Of a DNA stretch of 42,868 nucleotides, positions 15,280 through 25,605 are shown piece after piece. The notes beneath the pieces were generated by a model. That model saw only the letters and a list, made by a program, of their open reading frames with translations. It ran no database searches and had not been told where the DNA came from. Origin of the DNA: Candidatus Agathobaculum pullistercoris (GTDB lineage: Bacteria > Bacillota > Clostridia > Oscillospirales > Butyricicoccaceae); assembly GCA_019114345.1 (NCBI GenBank), contig DXFS01000073.1, forward strand, positions 1 to 42,868, written 5' to 3'. The first letter of the stretch is position 1; each line of letters starts with the position of its first letter. Made by a program: the position numbers and the translations under genes.

Positions 15280-15308
15280 TTGTTTTTATATGCGCGCTTT
15301 GCTATAAT
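15280..15308 (+). promoter_or_regulatory. Sigma-A promoter of the ArsC/Spx-like gene
   Basis: TTGTTT, a 17-nt spacer and consensus TATAAT lie 23 nt before the start codon. Confidence 0.7.
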
Positions 15309-15331
15309 AAGCAAAAAGGAGAATCACGACC

Positions 15332-15667
15332 ATGAATATACAGATTTTCGGTAAGAACAAGTGCTTTGATACCAAAAAGGCGCAACGCTGGTTCAAAGAG
15401 CGCGGCATCAAATTCCAGATGATTGACCTGGCTCAAAAGGGCATGTCCAGGGGCGAGCTGGACAGCGTCCTGAAGGCGGTCGGCGAGCTGGATGCGCTCA
15501 TCGACGAAAAGAGCAAGGGATATAGCTCGCTTGCCTATCTTGCGTACGACGAGGACAAGAAGGAAAAGCTGCTCGAGGACGGGCTGCTGATCAAAACGCC
15601 GGTCGTGCGTAATGGGCGGCAGGCGACGGTCGGGTATCAACCCGAGGTCTGGGCGACCTGGGCGTAA
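15332..15667 (+). CDS. ArsC/Spx-family thioredoxin-fold protein
   Basis: The 111-residue protein has the ArsC/Spx/YffB fold: an N-terminal strand, the active site KNKCFDTKKAQRWFKERG, and a C-terminal KTPVVRNG segment with the cis-Pro. Only one cysteine (Cys11) is present; it has CFDT where redox-active Spx has CxxC. That resembles monothiol YffB-like reductases more than the RNA-polymerase-binding Spx regulator. An AAAAAGGAG site precedes the ATG. The substrate is unknown. Confidence 0.85.
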   Translation: MNIQIFGKNKCFDTKKAQRWFKERGIKFQMIDLAQKGMSRGELDSVLKAVGELDALIDEKSKGYSSLAYLAYDEDKKEKLLEDGLLIKTPVVRNGRQATVGYQPEVWATWA

Positions 15668-15968
15668 CCTGTCCATCCTTACGCGCCCGGCGGGGCGGCT
15701 TGCCCAACAGGGCAAACGTGTATCTGGCTCTTAGCTGGCGGGAATGCGGCCTGCGCGGCCGCACTGCGGGCAAGAGGGAGGAAACCACATCGGTTTCCTC
15801 CCTCTTGTCAATCACCCACTTTCCCTTCAGGGCGCGCTGAGCTCGCAAGGGTAAGTGACGCTTTCCAGTTGCCGCCCGGTTGCTGATACGACAGGCATGG
15901 TACGGCTGCTACCCCAGAGGGAGCGGACCGCTTCACGCAGCGGCTCGCCCCTGTTTTTGTCATGCCTG
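15668..15968. repeat. Structured intergenic region with several inverted repeats
   Basis: No convincing gene lies in these roughly 290 bases between two convergent genes. There is a 7-bp hairpin (TGCGGCC/GGCCGCA, 15745-15763) and a 16-bp perfect hairpin (15771-15807, arms CAAGAGGGAGGAAACC and complement). An 8-bp inverted repeat, CAGGCATG at 15892 and CATGCCTG at 15961, frames smaller stems. The long hairpin may serve as terminator. The rest looks like a mobile intergenic repeat or structured RNA, which I could not identify. Confidence 0.45.
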
Positions 15969-16469
15969 ATTCTGTTTTAAAAAGCAGCGCAGCTGCCCCG
16001 GCGAACGTATCACAACCGCTTTTCCAGGATATTTCTGTGCACAGTCCAGCAACCGCTCCCGATACTGCCGTGAGCGCCCCTCCCATAATATCCATTTGGC
16101 AAACTCCGGATCAAACTTTTCCTCGCATCCTTCACCCATGTCCGGACGGGTACGGCCGCGGTAACGCAGGTACCGCTTAACCGCGCGGAAAAAGCAGATG
16201 CGCCGCGGGAACAGCAACAGGATGATCCGGTCGGACTGCACCAGTCTGCGGTCAATACACAAATTGGCATAATTCCCATCGATCACCCAGTCCGGCTGCG
16301 CCAGCGTTTCTTCGAGCATCTGCTGCGCCTCCGCCCGGTCGCGTTCGCGCCAGCCGCGCGTAAAATTAACCCGGTCGAGGTGCAGCACGCCGCATCCATA
16401 CTGTGCAGCCAGCTGATTTGCCAGTGTTGTTTTACCCGCCCCGCTGTATCCCATAATAGATATTTTCAT
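15960..16469 (-). CDS. P-loop kinase, FlaR/adenylate-kinase-like
   Basis: The 169-residue protein begins MKISIMGYSGAGKTTLANQL, a Walker A loop (GYSGAGKT) at the N-terminus. LHLDRVNFTRGW and VIDGNYAN follow, typical of the FlaR / DNA-topology-modulation family of small nucleotide-kinase-like ATPases. A basic lid-like segment near 95-115 (FPRRICFFRAVKRYLRYRGRTRPD) also fits. The biochemical role of the family is poorly known. GGGGGAAAA precedes the ATG. It is followed by the structured region and separated from the upstream UPF0210 gene by a strong terminator. Confidence 0.82.
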   Translation of the reverse strand: MKISIMGYSGAGKTTLANQLAAQYGCGVLHLDRVNFTRGWRERDRAEAQQMLEETLAQPDWVIDGNYANLCIDRRLVQSDRIILLLFPRRICFFRAVKRYLRYRGRTRPDMGEGCEEKFDPEFAKWILWEGRSRQYRERLLDCAQKYPGKAVVIRSPGQLRCFLKQNQA

Positions 16470-16486
16470 GGTTTTCCCCCGTTCAA

Positions 16487-16513
16487 AAAAAGAGCCGCAG
16501 TGCGGCTCTTTTT
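16487..16513. terminator. Bidirectional terminator after the UPF0210 gene
   Basis: Arms AAAAAGAGCCGC and GCGGCTCTTTTT, with a 3-nt loop and a T run on both strands, lie 3 nt after the UPF0210 stop. Confidence 0.85.
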
Positions 16514-16516
16514 CAT

Positions 16517-17881
16517 TTAGTTCTTCAGGCTCTGAATGGGCGCCGGGATACGACCGCCGCGATGGATGAACTTCGCGGGCGAGCCGGTTGCGATCGGCAT
16601 GATGGGCGCAGAGCCCAGCAGGCCGCCGAACTCGACCATATCGCCGACCTTTTTGCCGATGGCCGGGATGACACGCACCGCGGTCGTCTTGGAGTTGACC
16701 ACACCGATGGCGATCTCATCTGCGATCAGGCCGGAGATGACCTCGGCAGTCGTGTCGCCGGGTACCGCGACCATGTCGATACCGACCGAGCAGACCGCGG
16801 TCATGGCCTCGAGTTTCTCGAGCGTGAGCGCACCCGACTGCGCGGCCGCGATCATGCCCTCGTCCTCGGACACCGGGATGAACGCGCCCGACAGGCCGCC
16901 GACAGACGACGACGCCATCACGCCACCCTTTTTGACCGCATCGTTGAGCATGGCGAGGATCGCGGTCGTGCCGCAGCCGCCGCAGACCTCCAGGCCGACT
17001 TCTTCGAGGATGCGCGCGACCGAGTCGCCGATCGCCGGGGTCGGCGCAAGCGACAGGTCGACGATGCCGAACGGTACGCCCAGGCGCTCGCTGGCGATCG
17101 CGCCGACGAGCTGGCCCATGCGGGTGATCTTGAACGCAGTCTTTTTGATGACCTCGGCCACTTCGTTGATCGAACAGTCGCCCGCGCGGCGGATCGCCGA
17201 CTGCACCACGCCCGGGCCGGATACACCGACGTTGATAACAGTCTCCGGTTCGCCGATGCCGTGGAACGCGCCCGCCATGAACGGGTTATCGTCCACCGCG
17301 TTGGCAAATACCACGAGCTTGGAGCAGCCCATCGAGTCGTTATCCTTGGTCAACTCGGCGGTCTGCTTGATGATACGCCCCATCAGGCCGACAGCATCCA
17401 GATTGACGCCCGCCTTGGTGGATGCGACGTTGACTGACGAGCAGACCAGATTAGTCTCTGCCAGCGCCTCGGGGATCGAGTTAATCAAAATCTCGTCACC
17501 CTTTGCAAAGCCCTTCTGCACGAGCGCAGAAAAGCCGCCGACGAAGTTGACTCCGGTCGCGGAAGCAGCGCGGTCGAGCGCCTTGGCGAGCGGCACATAA
17601 CTGTTCGCGGTCGTTACCGCGCCGATCATCGCGATCGGGGTGACCGAAATGCGCTTATTGATGATCGGGATGCCGAGCTCGCGCTCAATCTGCTCGCCCG
17701 TGGCGACCAGCTTTTCCGCGCGGCGGGTGACTTTGTCATAAATCTTGTCCGCCAGCACGTTGACGTCGTCGCTGGCGAGGTCGCGCAGCGAAATGCCCAT
17801 CGTGATCGTACGGATGTCGAGGTGCTCCTCCTCGATCATCTTGATGGTTTCCAGAATATCCTTTGTGTTGATCATTGACAT
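16517..17881 (-). CDS. UPF0210 (DUF711, PFL-family) protein
   Basis: The 454-residue soluble protein matches the UPF0210/DUF711 family, remotely related to pyruvate formate-lyase folds and of unknown function. Conserved blocks include [14 protein letters not shown] near 20, [13 protein letters not shown] near 74, [13 protein letters not shown] near 114 and [19 protein letters not shown] near 298, with a glycine-rich end. It is usually found directly behind a UPF0237 ACT-domain gene, as here. The start could be the ATG at 17881 or one two codons later; no strong ribosome site precedes either. A 254-bp region with a cluster of hairpins separates it from the ACT gene. Confidence 0.85.
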   Translation of the reverse strand: MSMINTKDILETIKMIEEEHLDIRTITMGISLRDLASDDVNVLADKIYDKVTRRAEKLVATGEQIERELGIPIINKRISVTPIAMIGAVTTANSYVPLAKALDRAASATGVNFVGGFSALVQKGFAKGDEILINSIPEALAETNLVCSSVNVASTKAGVNLDAVGLMGRIIKQTAELTKDNDSMGCSKLVVFANAVDDNPFMAGAFHGIGEPETVINVGVSGPGVVQSAIRRAGDCSINEVAEVIKKTAFKITRMGQLVGAIASERLGVPFGIVDLSLAPTPAIGDSVARILEEVGLEVCGGCGTTAILAMLNDAVKKGGVMASSSVGGLSGAFIPVSEDEGMIAAAQSGALTLEKLEAMTAVCSVGIDMVAVPGDTTAEVISGLIADEIAIGVVNSKTTAVRVIPAIGKKVGDMVEFGGLLGSAPIMPIATGSPAKFIHRGGRIPAPIQSLKN

Positions 17882-17967
17882 AATTACAAACCCCGTATCA
17901 GCCCATAACAGGAGATTTTTTCATTTCCGCGCCGCGCCCCATCGCGCACCGCGCGCATTAAATAGAA

Positions 17968-18128
17968 AATGGCAGCTCCGCTGGCATTTTCATAAAATCC
18001 GGGGACATGCGCCTCGGATTTTATACAAGGGGCAGAAAAAGTTTCTGCCGGAACTTTTTCTGCCTTTGGATGTATCCGTGCCATCGGCACGGTACATCCT
18101 CTCGCTCAAACCTGTACGGTTTGAGCGA
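17968..18128 (-). repeat. Intra-operon hairpin cluster, copy A
   Basis: Five consecutive inverted repeats fill the UPF0237-UPF0210 gap. They are an imperfect 9-bp hairpin (17968-17988), ATAAAATCCG/CGGATTTTAT (17992-18024) and a perfect 13-bp stem (18031-18064). A 14-bp stem with one bulge (18068-18099) and a perfect 11-bp stem (18102-18128) complete the set. The last one begins 7 nt after the ACT gene stop on the minus strand. The ATAAAATCCG hairpin recurs between grpE and dnaK. Confidence 0.8.
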
Positions 18129-18135
18129 AATTTTT

Positions 18136-18405
18136 TTAGATTTTGTGCATCGCGTCGAAAATGTCCTCATGCATGGTGTGGATTTTCATGCCGAGTTCCT
18201 CGCCGTCCCTGTCCAGCAGATCGGCCAGCGCATTGAACTCCACCGTGCACTTGTCGATATTGACCAGCATGACCATCGCAAACATGTCCTCCATGACGTT
18301 CTGCGAAATGTCAACAATATTAACCTGATGCTGATACAGCGTGTCCGAAATCTTGGCAATGATGCCCGTGCGATCCTTGCCGACCACCGTGATGACTGCG
18401 CGCAT
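18136..18405 (-). CDS. UPF0237 ACT-domain protein
   Basis: The 89-residue protein is a single ACT domain, opening with MRAVITVVGKDRTGIIAKISD and followed by QHQVNIVDISQNVMEDMFAMVMLVNID. ACT domains bind amino acids or related ligands and often regulate enzymes. The consistent genomic pairing with UPF0210 suggests that this is its regulatory partner. CGGAGGAAC precedes the ATG. It probably shares a transcript with hemW and lepA upstream, since only 63 nt separate it from hemW and no T-tailed terminator lies between, only an 8-bp hairpin at 18444-18464. Confidence 0.88.
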   Translation of the reverse strand: MRAVITVVGKDRTGIIAKISDTLYQHQVNIVDISQNVMEDMFAMVMLVNIDKCTVEFNALADLLDRDGEELGMKIHTMHEDIFDAMHKI

Positions 18406-18443
18406 AATTGTTCCTCCGAAATCAATTGTTGTTCATATTTGCA

Positions 18444-18464
18444 GAATGGAGACATGCTCCATTC
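18444..18464 (-). repeat. Small hairpin between hemW and the ACT gene
   Basis: Arms GAATGGAG and CTCCATTC enclose an ACATG loop. No T run follows, so it is more likely an intercistronic stem than a terminator. Confidence 0.5.
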
Positions 18465-18468
18465 CAAA

Positions 18469-19619
18469 TCATTCATTTTCTATCTGTTCCTGCCCCGCCT
18501 CAACGATGGTATTGATGATGCTGTTGGACACGAGAAATCCCTTCTCGGTCAGATACCACCGTGTGCCCTGGTGCGCGACCAGTCCGTTGCCCATCAGGCT
18601 GCGGAACGCTTCCTCATAGGGCGTGGAGTCGATGTTATAACGCTTCTCCAGGTCGAGGAAGTCCACGCCGTCCGACGTGCGCAGGCGCACCATCAGGTAT
18701 TCGCCCTGCCGCTGGAAGCTCGCGACCTCGTCCTCGTCGCGCAGGATGTCCTCGCCGTTTATGTATGCCTTGATATCGCGGGCAAACTCGAACCGGCGGC
18801 CGTTCATGAACGAATGTGCGCCCGGACCGAGGCCGAGGTATTCAGACAGATCCCAGTATTTCATGTTGTGCCGCGAGCGGAAACCCGGCTTGGCGAAATT
18901 CGAGATTTCGTAATGCTCAAAGCCGTTTTTACGCAGCAGCTCACACATGGCGAGATAGGTATCCGCCTGTGCATCGTCATCCGGCAGGACTGGGTTTTCC
19001 CGCCCCATCGGGGTGCCCGGTTCGAGCTTGAGTCCATAACACGACAAGTGCCGCGGCCCGAGCGCCAGGCACTGCTCGACCGAGTCGAGAAGCATTTCCT
19101 GCGTCTGCCCGGGCAGGCCGTACATCAGGTCGAGGCTGATGTTGGTGAACCCCTTCTCCCGCGCGAGGTCGACCGCATCCTTCGCCTGCTGGAACGTGTG
19201 GATACGCCCGATCTTTTTCAGTTCATCGTCATGCGCGGACTGCACGCCGAACGATAAGCGGTTCACGCCCTGCTTTTTCATCGTATCGAGCACCTTTTTG
19301 TCTGTGCTCTCCGGGTTGCACTCGACCGTGATCTCCGCATCGTCCGCGATCGGGAACTTGTTCCGCACTTCCTGCAGGATGCGGCCGAGGTACTTCGGCC
19401 CCAGGCAGGTCGGCGTGCCGCCGCCGATGTAGACCGTGTCCACCGTGTAGCCGCTGCATGTCCTGCCGTAGTCGCGGATGTGGTTCAGCAGCGCGGAGAC
19501 ATAGCCACGCATCAGGTCTCGGTCGGGCACGGAGTAAAAATCGCAGTAGCCGCACTTGCTCACGCAGAACGGGATGTGGATATACAGCCCGAGCGGCCGG
19601 TTCCGGTAACTAAACTTAC

Positions 19620-19623
<4 letters not shown>
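18469..19623 (-). CDS. hemW: Radical SAM protein HemW
   Basis: HemW is a radical SAM haem-trafficking protein, long mis-named coproporphyrinogen dehydrogenase. The 384-residue product starts with [19 protein letters not shown], the CxxxCxxC [4Fe-4S] site, then GGGTPT near residue 70, SFGVQS near 123 and the HemW-typical HNMKYW near 252. The C-terminal third is the HemN_C domain. Its ATG overlaps the lepA stop by four bases. lepA-hemW is a conserved gene pair in Firmicutes. Confidence 0.92.
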
Positions 19624-21431
<1,808 letters not shown>

Positions 21432-21473
21432 ACCGGAAGCTCCTTATCTGTTCCTTGATTGCAATACAGATTT

Positions 21474-21502
21474 ATTATATCATGTCTGCGCCTGTCCCAC
21501 AA
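21474..21502 (-). promoter_or_regulatory. Sigma-A promoter of lepA-hemW
   Basis: TTGTGG, a 17-nt spacer and consensus TATAAT are seen on the minus strand, 43 nt before the GTG start. Confidence 0.68.
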
Positions 21503-21602
21503 GCGTTCTTTTGCATAACGTGCACCGGCTTTGGGCGGGCGGGAGCCGTCATTTTTTTCACAAATTTGATTTTCTTTTGCTTTGGATTTCACGACGCTGC
21601 GC

Positions 21603-21695
21603 TATACTGTTTCCTGTGATCGAGCTTCTATCTTTCTCTTTTCTTTTATACTCTTCCCAAGGCGGGGACGGTTTCGGCCGTCCCTGCCGTTTTAC
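21603..21695 (+). ncRNA. Possible small RNA ahead of the rib operon
   Basis: A TATACT box (21603) with a weak -35 is followed about 50 nt later by an 11-bp GC-rich hairpin (21661-21688, one G-U pair) and GTTTT. No ORF fits in between, so a transcript of about 80 nt ending at a terminator is possible. Expression is unknown. Confidence 0.3.
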
Positions 21696-21722
21696 TGTTT
21701 GTGAACTGCTGTGAAAAAAAGC

Positions 21723-21751
21723 TTGCATTATGCTGCAGACAGGTATATACT
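21723..21751 (+). promoter_or_regulatory. Sigma-A promoter of the riboflavin operon
   Basis: TTGCAT, a 17-nt spacer and TATACT lie about 45 nt before the FMN riboswitch. Confidence 0.75.
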
Positions 21752-21797
21752 TTATCTGAGCAAAACGGTAAACCGCTTTGCACAACCGAATATCAGG

Positions 21798-21918
21798 ATT
21801 CTTCAGGGCAGGGTGCAATTCCCTACCGGCGGTACAGCCCGCGAGCGGACGCCTTTTGGCGAAAGCATGATTCGGTGAAACTCCGAGGCCGACAGTATAG
21901 TCTGGATGAAAGAAGAAT
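21798..21918 (+). promoter_or_regulatory. FMN riboswitch (RFN element)
   Basis: All conserved parts of the RFN aptamer are present: AGGGCAGGGTGCAATTCCC, CTACCGGCGGT, a variable arm, GTGAAACTCCGAGGCCGACAG and AGTCTGGATGAAAGAAGA. The closing helix P1 pairs ATTCTTC (21798) with GAAGAAT (21912). It lies between a sigma-A promoter and a terminator ahead of ribD, so FMN should switch off the operon. Confidence 0.97.
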
Positions 21919-21962
21919 GCGCGGAATATTGGGAGTTTTCCCTTTTTTCCGTATGTTTGCTG

Positions 21963-21996
21963 TTCTGGAATACCCTCTGGTATTTCAGAATTTTTG
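21963..21996 (+). terminator. FMN-controlled terminator of the rib leader
   Basis: Arms TTCTGGAATACC and GGTATTTCAGAA (12 bp, one G-U) with a CTCT loop are followed by TTTTTG. This is the expression platform of the riboswitch. A smaller stem (GTCCCG/CGGGAC, 22018-22042) follows before the ribD ribosome site. Confidence 0.85.
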
Positions 21997-22067
21997 TTTT
22001 ATGCGGCAATTTTGCGCGTCCCGGAGATTCTGTCTTCGGGACTTCTTTATTGCCGAGGTGATCCTAT

Positions 22068-23183
22068 TTGCAAAAAAATAACCAAACTTTCATGCGCCGC
22101 GCGCTCGAACTGGCAAAACGAGGCGCAGGGCGCGTCAGTCCCAATCCGATGGTCGGCTGCGTGATCGTCAAAGACGGCCGCATCATCGGCGAGGGCTGGC
22201 ACGAGAAGTGCGGCGGCTTACACGCCGAGCGCAATGCACTGAAAAACTGCACGGCGGACCCCGCGGGCGCAGACTTGTATGTCACGCTCGAGCCGTGCTG
22301 CCACTGGGGCCGCACGCCGCCCTGCACGGACGCGATCCTCGAACGAAAAATCGGCCGCGTGTTTGTCGGCTGCCTGGACCCCAACCCGCTCGTCGCGGGC
22401 AAAGGCGCGCAGATCTTACGCGACGCGGGCATCCCGGTCGAGACCGGCGTGTGCGAGGACGAGTGCCAGCGTCTAAACGAGGTGTTCTTCCACTACATCA
22501 CGCACAAAACGCCCTTTGTGGTGCTCAAGTACGCGATGACGGTGGACGGCAAGACCGCCGCCTACACCGGCGACAGCCGCTGGGTGACCGGCGAAGCCGC
22601 CCGGGCGCACGTCCACGAGACGCGCAACCGCCTGACCGGCATTATGGCAGGCGTGGGCACAGTGCTTGCGGATGATCCCCTGCTCACCTGCCGCATGGAA
22701 GGCGGCCGCAACCCGTTGCGCATCATTTGCGACAGCCGCGCGCGCACTCCGCTGGACAGCCGGATCGTCCGCACGGCGCGCAAAGTGCCAACCATCCTCG
22801 CGGTCACGGAGCAAAATGAACGCACCGCGGCGCTTGCGGCCGCGGGTATCGGCATCCTGCTGTGCGAAGCAGATGCACAGGGACACGTCTGCCTCACCGA
22901 TCTGATGGAGCAGCTCGGCGCGCGCCAGATCGACAGCATCCTGCTCGAAGGCGGCTCGTCGCTTGCCTTCTCCGCGCTGGAATCCGGGATCGTACGTAAG
23001 GTGCAGGCATACATCGCGCCCAAGCTGATCGGCGGCGCGGATGCAAAAACACCGGTCGGCGGCGCGGGCTTTGCCAAAATGGCGGATGCGCGCACGCTGC
23101 AAAACCTGACCGTCACCCCGCTGGGGGAGGATTTCCTGCTGGAAGGAGATTTGCCATGTTCACCGGCATCATCGAAGAAATAG
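22068..23183 (+). CDS. ribD: Bifunctional riboflavin deaminase/reductase RibD
   Basis: RibD performs the second and third steps of riboflavin synthesis, deaminating and then reducing the pyrimidine intermediate. The 371-residue product has the deaminase domain first, with the zinc site in HAERNAL near 53 and PCCHWGRTPPC near 76. The reductase domain follows from about 145 (FVVLKYAMTVDGKTAAYTGDSRWVTG). I choose the TTG at 22068 because GAGGTGATC lies at ideal distance; the alternative ATG at 22092 has none. Its end overlaps ribE by 28 bases. Confidence 0.95.
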   Translation: MQKNNQTFMRRALELAKRGAGRVSPNPMVGCVIVKDGRIIGEGWHEKCGGLHAERNALKNCTADPAGADLYVTLEPCCHWGRTPPCTDAILERKIGRVFVGCLDPNPLVAGKGAQILRDAGIPVETGVCEDECQRLNEVFFHYITHKTPFVVLKYAMTVDGKTAAYTGDSRWVTGEAARAHVHETRNRLTGIMAGVGTVLADDPLLTCRMEGGRNPLRIICDSRARTPLDSRIVRTARKVPTILAVTEQNERTAALAAAGIGILLCEADAQGHVCLTDLMEQLGARQIDSILLEGGSSLAFSALESGIVRKVQAYIAPKLIGGADAKTPVGGAGFAKMADARTLQNLTVTPLGEDFLLEGDLPCSPASSKK

Positions 23184-23797
23184 GCACAGTGCGCCGCATC
23201 GAACGCGGCGCCAAAGGCGCGCGGCTGACCATCGGCGCGAAAACCGTGCTCGATGGCACGAAAATCGGTGACAGCATCGCCACCAATGGCGTGTGCCTGA
23301 CCGTCACCAGCATGACGGCGGACAGCTTTTCCGCGGATGTGATGGCCGAGACCCTGCGCCGCTCCGGGCTGGGTGCGCTGCAAAGCGGCTCACCGGTCAA
23401 CCTCGAGCGCGCCATGCCCGCGGACGGCCGCTTCGGCGGGCACATCGTTTCCGGCCACATCGATGGCACGGGCACGGTGGCCGCCCTCCGGCGCGAGGAC
23501 AACGCGGTCTGGGTGACCGTGCACGCCGCCCCTGCCCTGCTGCGGTACATCGTCGAAAAGGGCTCAGTCGCGATCGACGGCGTCAGTCTGACGGTCGCCG
23601 CGGTGGATGCGGACGGATTTTCGGTATCCATCATCCCGCACACGGGCGCGCAGACCATCCTGCTCGGCAAGCGCCTGGGCGATACGGTCAACCTTGAATG
23701 CGACGTAATCGGCAAATATGTTGAAAAGCTGCTCGGGCCCCATCAGGAAGAGCCGGGCGGTATTACCATGGAATTTCTGGCACAGAACGGATTTTAA
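23156..23797 (+). CDS. ribE: Riboflavin synthase alpha subunit
   Basis: This enzyme converts two lumazine molecules into riboflavin and a pyrimidine. The 213-residue product has two similar lumazine-binding halves: [12 protein letters not shown] with NGVCLTVT in the first, and [14 protein letters not shown] with DGVSLTVA in the second. It starts inside the ribD end, with GGAAGGAGATTTGCC as ribosome site, so translation is coupled. Confidence 0.95.
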   Translation: MFTGIIEEIGTVRRIERGAKGARLTIGAKTVLDGTKIGDSIATNGVCLTVTSMTADSFSADVMAETLRRSGLGALQSGSPVNLERAMPADGRFGGHIVSGHIDGTGTVAALRREDNAVWVTVHAAPALLRYIVEKGSVAIDGVSLTVAAVDADGFSVSIIPHTGAQTILLGKRLGDTVNLECDVIGKYVEKLLGPHQEEPGGITMEFLAQNGF

Positions 23798-23811
23798 GGA
23801 GAGACACTGCA

Positions 23812-25008
23812 ATGAACAATCTGGTTGAACAGGCGCTCCGCGACCTGCGCGAAGGCAGGATGGTGCTCGTCATTGACGACCCCGACCGCGAAAACGAGGG
23901 CGACCTGATCTGCGCGGCGGAATTCGCCACCACGGAAAACGTCAACTTCATGGCAACCCATGCCAAGGGCCTGATCTGCACGCCCATGTCGGGCGCGCTG
24001 GCAGACGCCCTCGGCCTGCCGCCCATGGTGGAGGACAACACGGACAACCATGAGACCGCCTTTACGGTCTCCATCGACTACAAGGACACGACCACCGGCA
24101 TTTCCGCCGAGGAGCGCGGCCTGACCGCCCGCATGTGCGTGGCGGAGGGCGTAAAGCCGTCCGACTTCCGCCGTCCGGGGCATATGTTCCCGCTGCGCGC
24201 GGTCGAGGGCGGCGTGCTCAAGCGCACCGGCCACACCGAAGCGACGGTCGACCTGTGCCGCCTCGCCGGGCTCGCGGAATGCGGCCTGTGCTGCGAGATC
24301 ATGCGTGAGGACGGCACCATGATGCGCACGACCGAGCTCAAGCAGTTCGCGGCGCAGCACGGGCTGACCATGCTCTCGCTTGCGGATATCATCGCCTACC
24401 GCCGCCAGACCGAAACGCTGGTCGAGCGCGTGGCGTGCGCCAAGTTCCCCACGCGGTACGGGCAGTTCATGATCTACGGCTATGTCAACAAGCTCAACGG
24501 CGAGCACCATGTCGCCATGACCATGGGCGACGTGGGCGACGGCGAGCCCGTGCTCGGCCGCGTGCACTCTGAATGCCTGACCGGCGATGCGCTCGGCTCG
24601 GCGCGCTGCGACTGCGGCGAGCAGTACGACGCGGCGATGAAGATGATCGCGCGCGAGGGGCGCGGCGTGCTGGTCTACATGCGGCAGGAGGGCCGCGGCA
24701 TCGGCCTGATCAACAAGCTCAAAGCTTATGAATTGCAGGACCAGGGCATGGACACGGTCGAGGCCAACGTGGCGCTCGGCTTCCCGCCCGACCTGCGCGA
24801 CTACGGCATCGGCGCGCAGATCCTGAGCGACCTTGGCGTGCACAAGCTGCGCCTGATGACCAACAACCCAACCAAGGTGGTCGGCCTCGGCGGCTACGGC
24901 ATCGAGATCGTCGAGCGCGTGCCGATCCAGATCGCGGCCAACCCGTATGACGCATTCTACCTCAAGACCAAGCAGGTCAAGATGGATCACATGACACAGT
25001 ACAAGTAA
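23812..25008 (+). CDS. ribBA: 3,4-DHBP synthase / GTP cyclohydrolase II
   Basis: The 398-residue fused enzyme supplies both precursors of riboflavin. The N-terminal DHBP synthase half has [16 protein letters not shown] near residue 24 and the [21 protein letters not shown] block. The C-terminal GTP cyclohydrolase II half has the zinc-binding [20 protein letters not shown] near 252 and [20 protein letters not shown] near 284. TAAGGAGAG sits upstream of the ATG, 14 nt after the ribE stop. Confidence 0.96.
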   Translation: MNNLVEQALRDLREGRMVLVIDDPDRENEGDLICAAEFATTENVNFMATHAKGLICTPMSGALADALGLPPMVEDNTDNHETAFTVSIDYKDTTTGISAEERGLTARMCVAEGVKPSDFRRPGHMFPLRAVEGGVLKRTGHTEATVDLCRLAGLAECGLCCEIMREDGTMMRTTELKQFAAQHGLTMLSLADIIAYRRQTETLVERVACAKFPTRYGQFMIYGYVNKLNGEHHVAMTMGDVGDGEPVLGRVHSECLTGDALGSARCDCGEQYDAAMKMIAREGRGVLVYMRQEGRGIGLINKLKAYELQDQGMDTVEANVALGFPPDLRDYGIGAQILSDLGVHKLRLMTNNPTKVVGLGGYGIEIVERVPIQIAANPYDAFYLKTKQVKMDHMTQYK

Positions 25009-25037
25009 AAGACCATATATAAAAGGAGAAGACCGAC

Positions 25038-25499
25038 ATGAAAGTACTCGAAGGAAAACTGGTAGCAGGCAAGGGCAAATTTGCGATCGTCGCCTCGCGT
25101 TTCAATGAATTTATTGTCTCCAAGCTGATCTCCGGCGCGGAGGACACCTTTGTCCGCCACGGTGTGGATACGGACGACATCACGCTGGTATGGGTGCCGG
25201 GTGCGTTTGAGCTGCCGCTGGCAGCCATGAAGCTCGCGCAGTCGGGCAAATACAGCGCCATTGTGTGCCTGGGCGCGGTCATCCGCGGCTCGACCAGCCA
25301 TTACGAGCTGGTATGTAACGAGGCAGCCAAGGGCATTGCGCAGGTGAACCTGCAGACCGGCGTGCCGGTCACCTTCGGCGTGGTGACGACCGAGAACATC
25401 GAGCAGGCGATCGAGCGCGCCGGCACCAAGGCGGGCAACAAGGGCGCGGATGCAGCGCTCACCGCACTTGAACTGGCCAACCTGCTGCCGCAGTTTTGA
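25038..25499 (+). CDS. ribH: 6,7-dimethyl-8-ribityllumazine synthase
   Basis: Lumazine synthase condenses the two precursors made by RibD and RibBA. The 153-residue product shows [13 protein letters not shown] near 20, [12 protein letters not shown] near 52 and [17 protein letters not shown] near 80. The C-terminal [11 protein letters not shown] helix completes the fold. AAAAGGAG precedes the ATG. It is the last gene of the ribDEBAH operon. Confidence 0.96.
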   Translation: MKVLEGKLVAGKGKFAIVASRFNEFIVSKLISGAEDTFVRHGVDTDDITLVWVPGAFELPLAAMKLAQSGKYSAIVCLGAVIRGSTSHYELVCNEAAKGIAQVNLQTGVPVTFGVVTTENIEQAIERAGTKAGNKGADAALTALELANLLPQF

Positions 25500-25549
25500 T
25501 CGCCCTTACCTTATATAATACACCATATTTCTTCAATGTTCGACAAAAA

Positions 25550-25584
25550 GCAGCGCCCCAGCCGTATTCCGGCTGGGGCGCTGC
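25550..25584. terminator. Terminator between ribH and the isomerase gene
   Basis: A perfect 15-bp stem (GCAGCGCCCCAGCCG and complement) with a TATTC loop separates convergent genes. The plus-strand T run is short; the minus-strand flank is CTTTTTG. Confidence 0.8.
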
Positions 25585-25605
25585 CCTGTTCTATGCTGTT
25601 TTCTG

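Noticed and set aside
15591-15848. 85-residue Arg-rich minus-strand frame
   Set aside because: It spans hairpins in a repeat-like gap, has no good ribosome site and overlaps the end of the ArsC-like gene.
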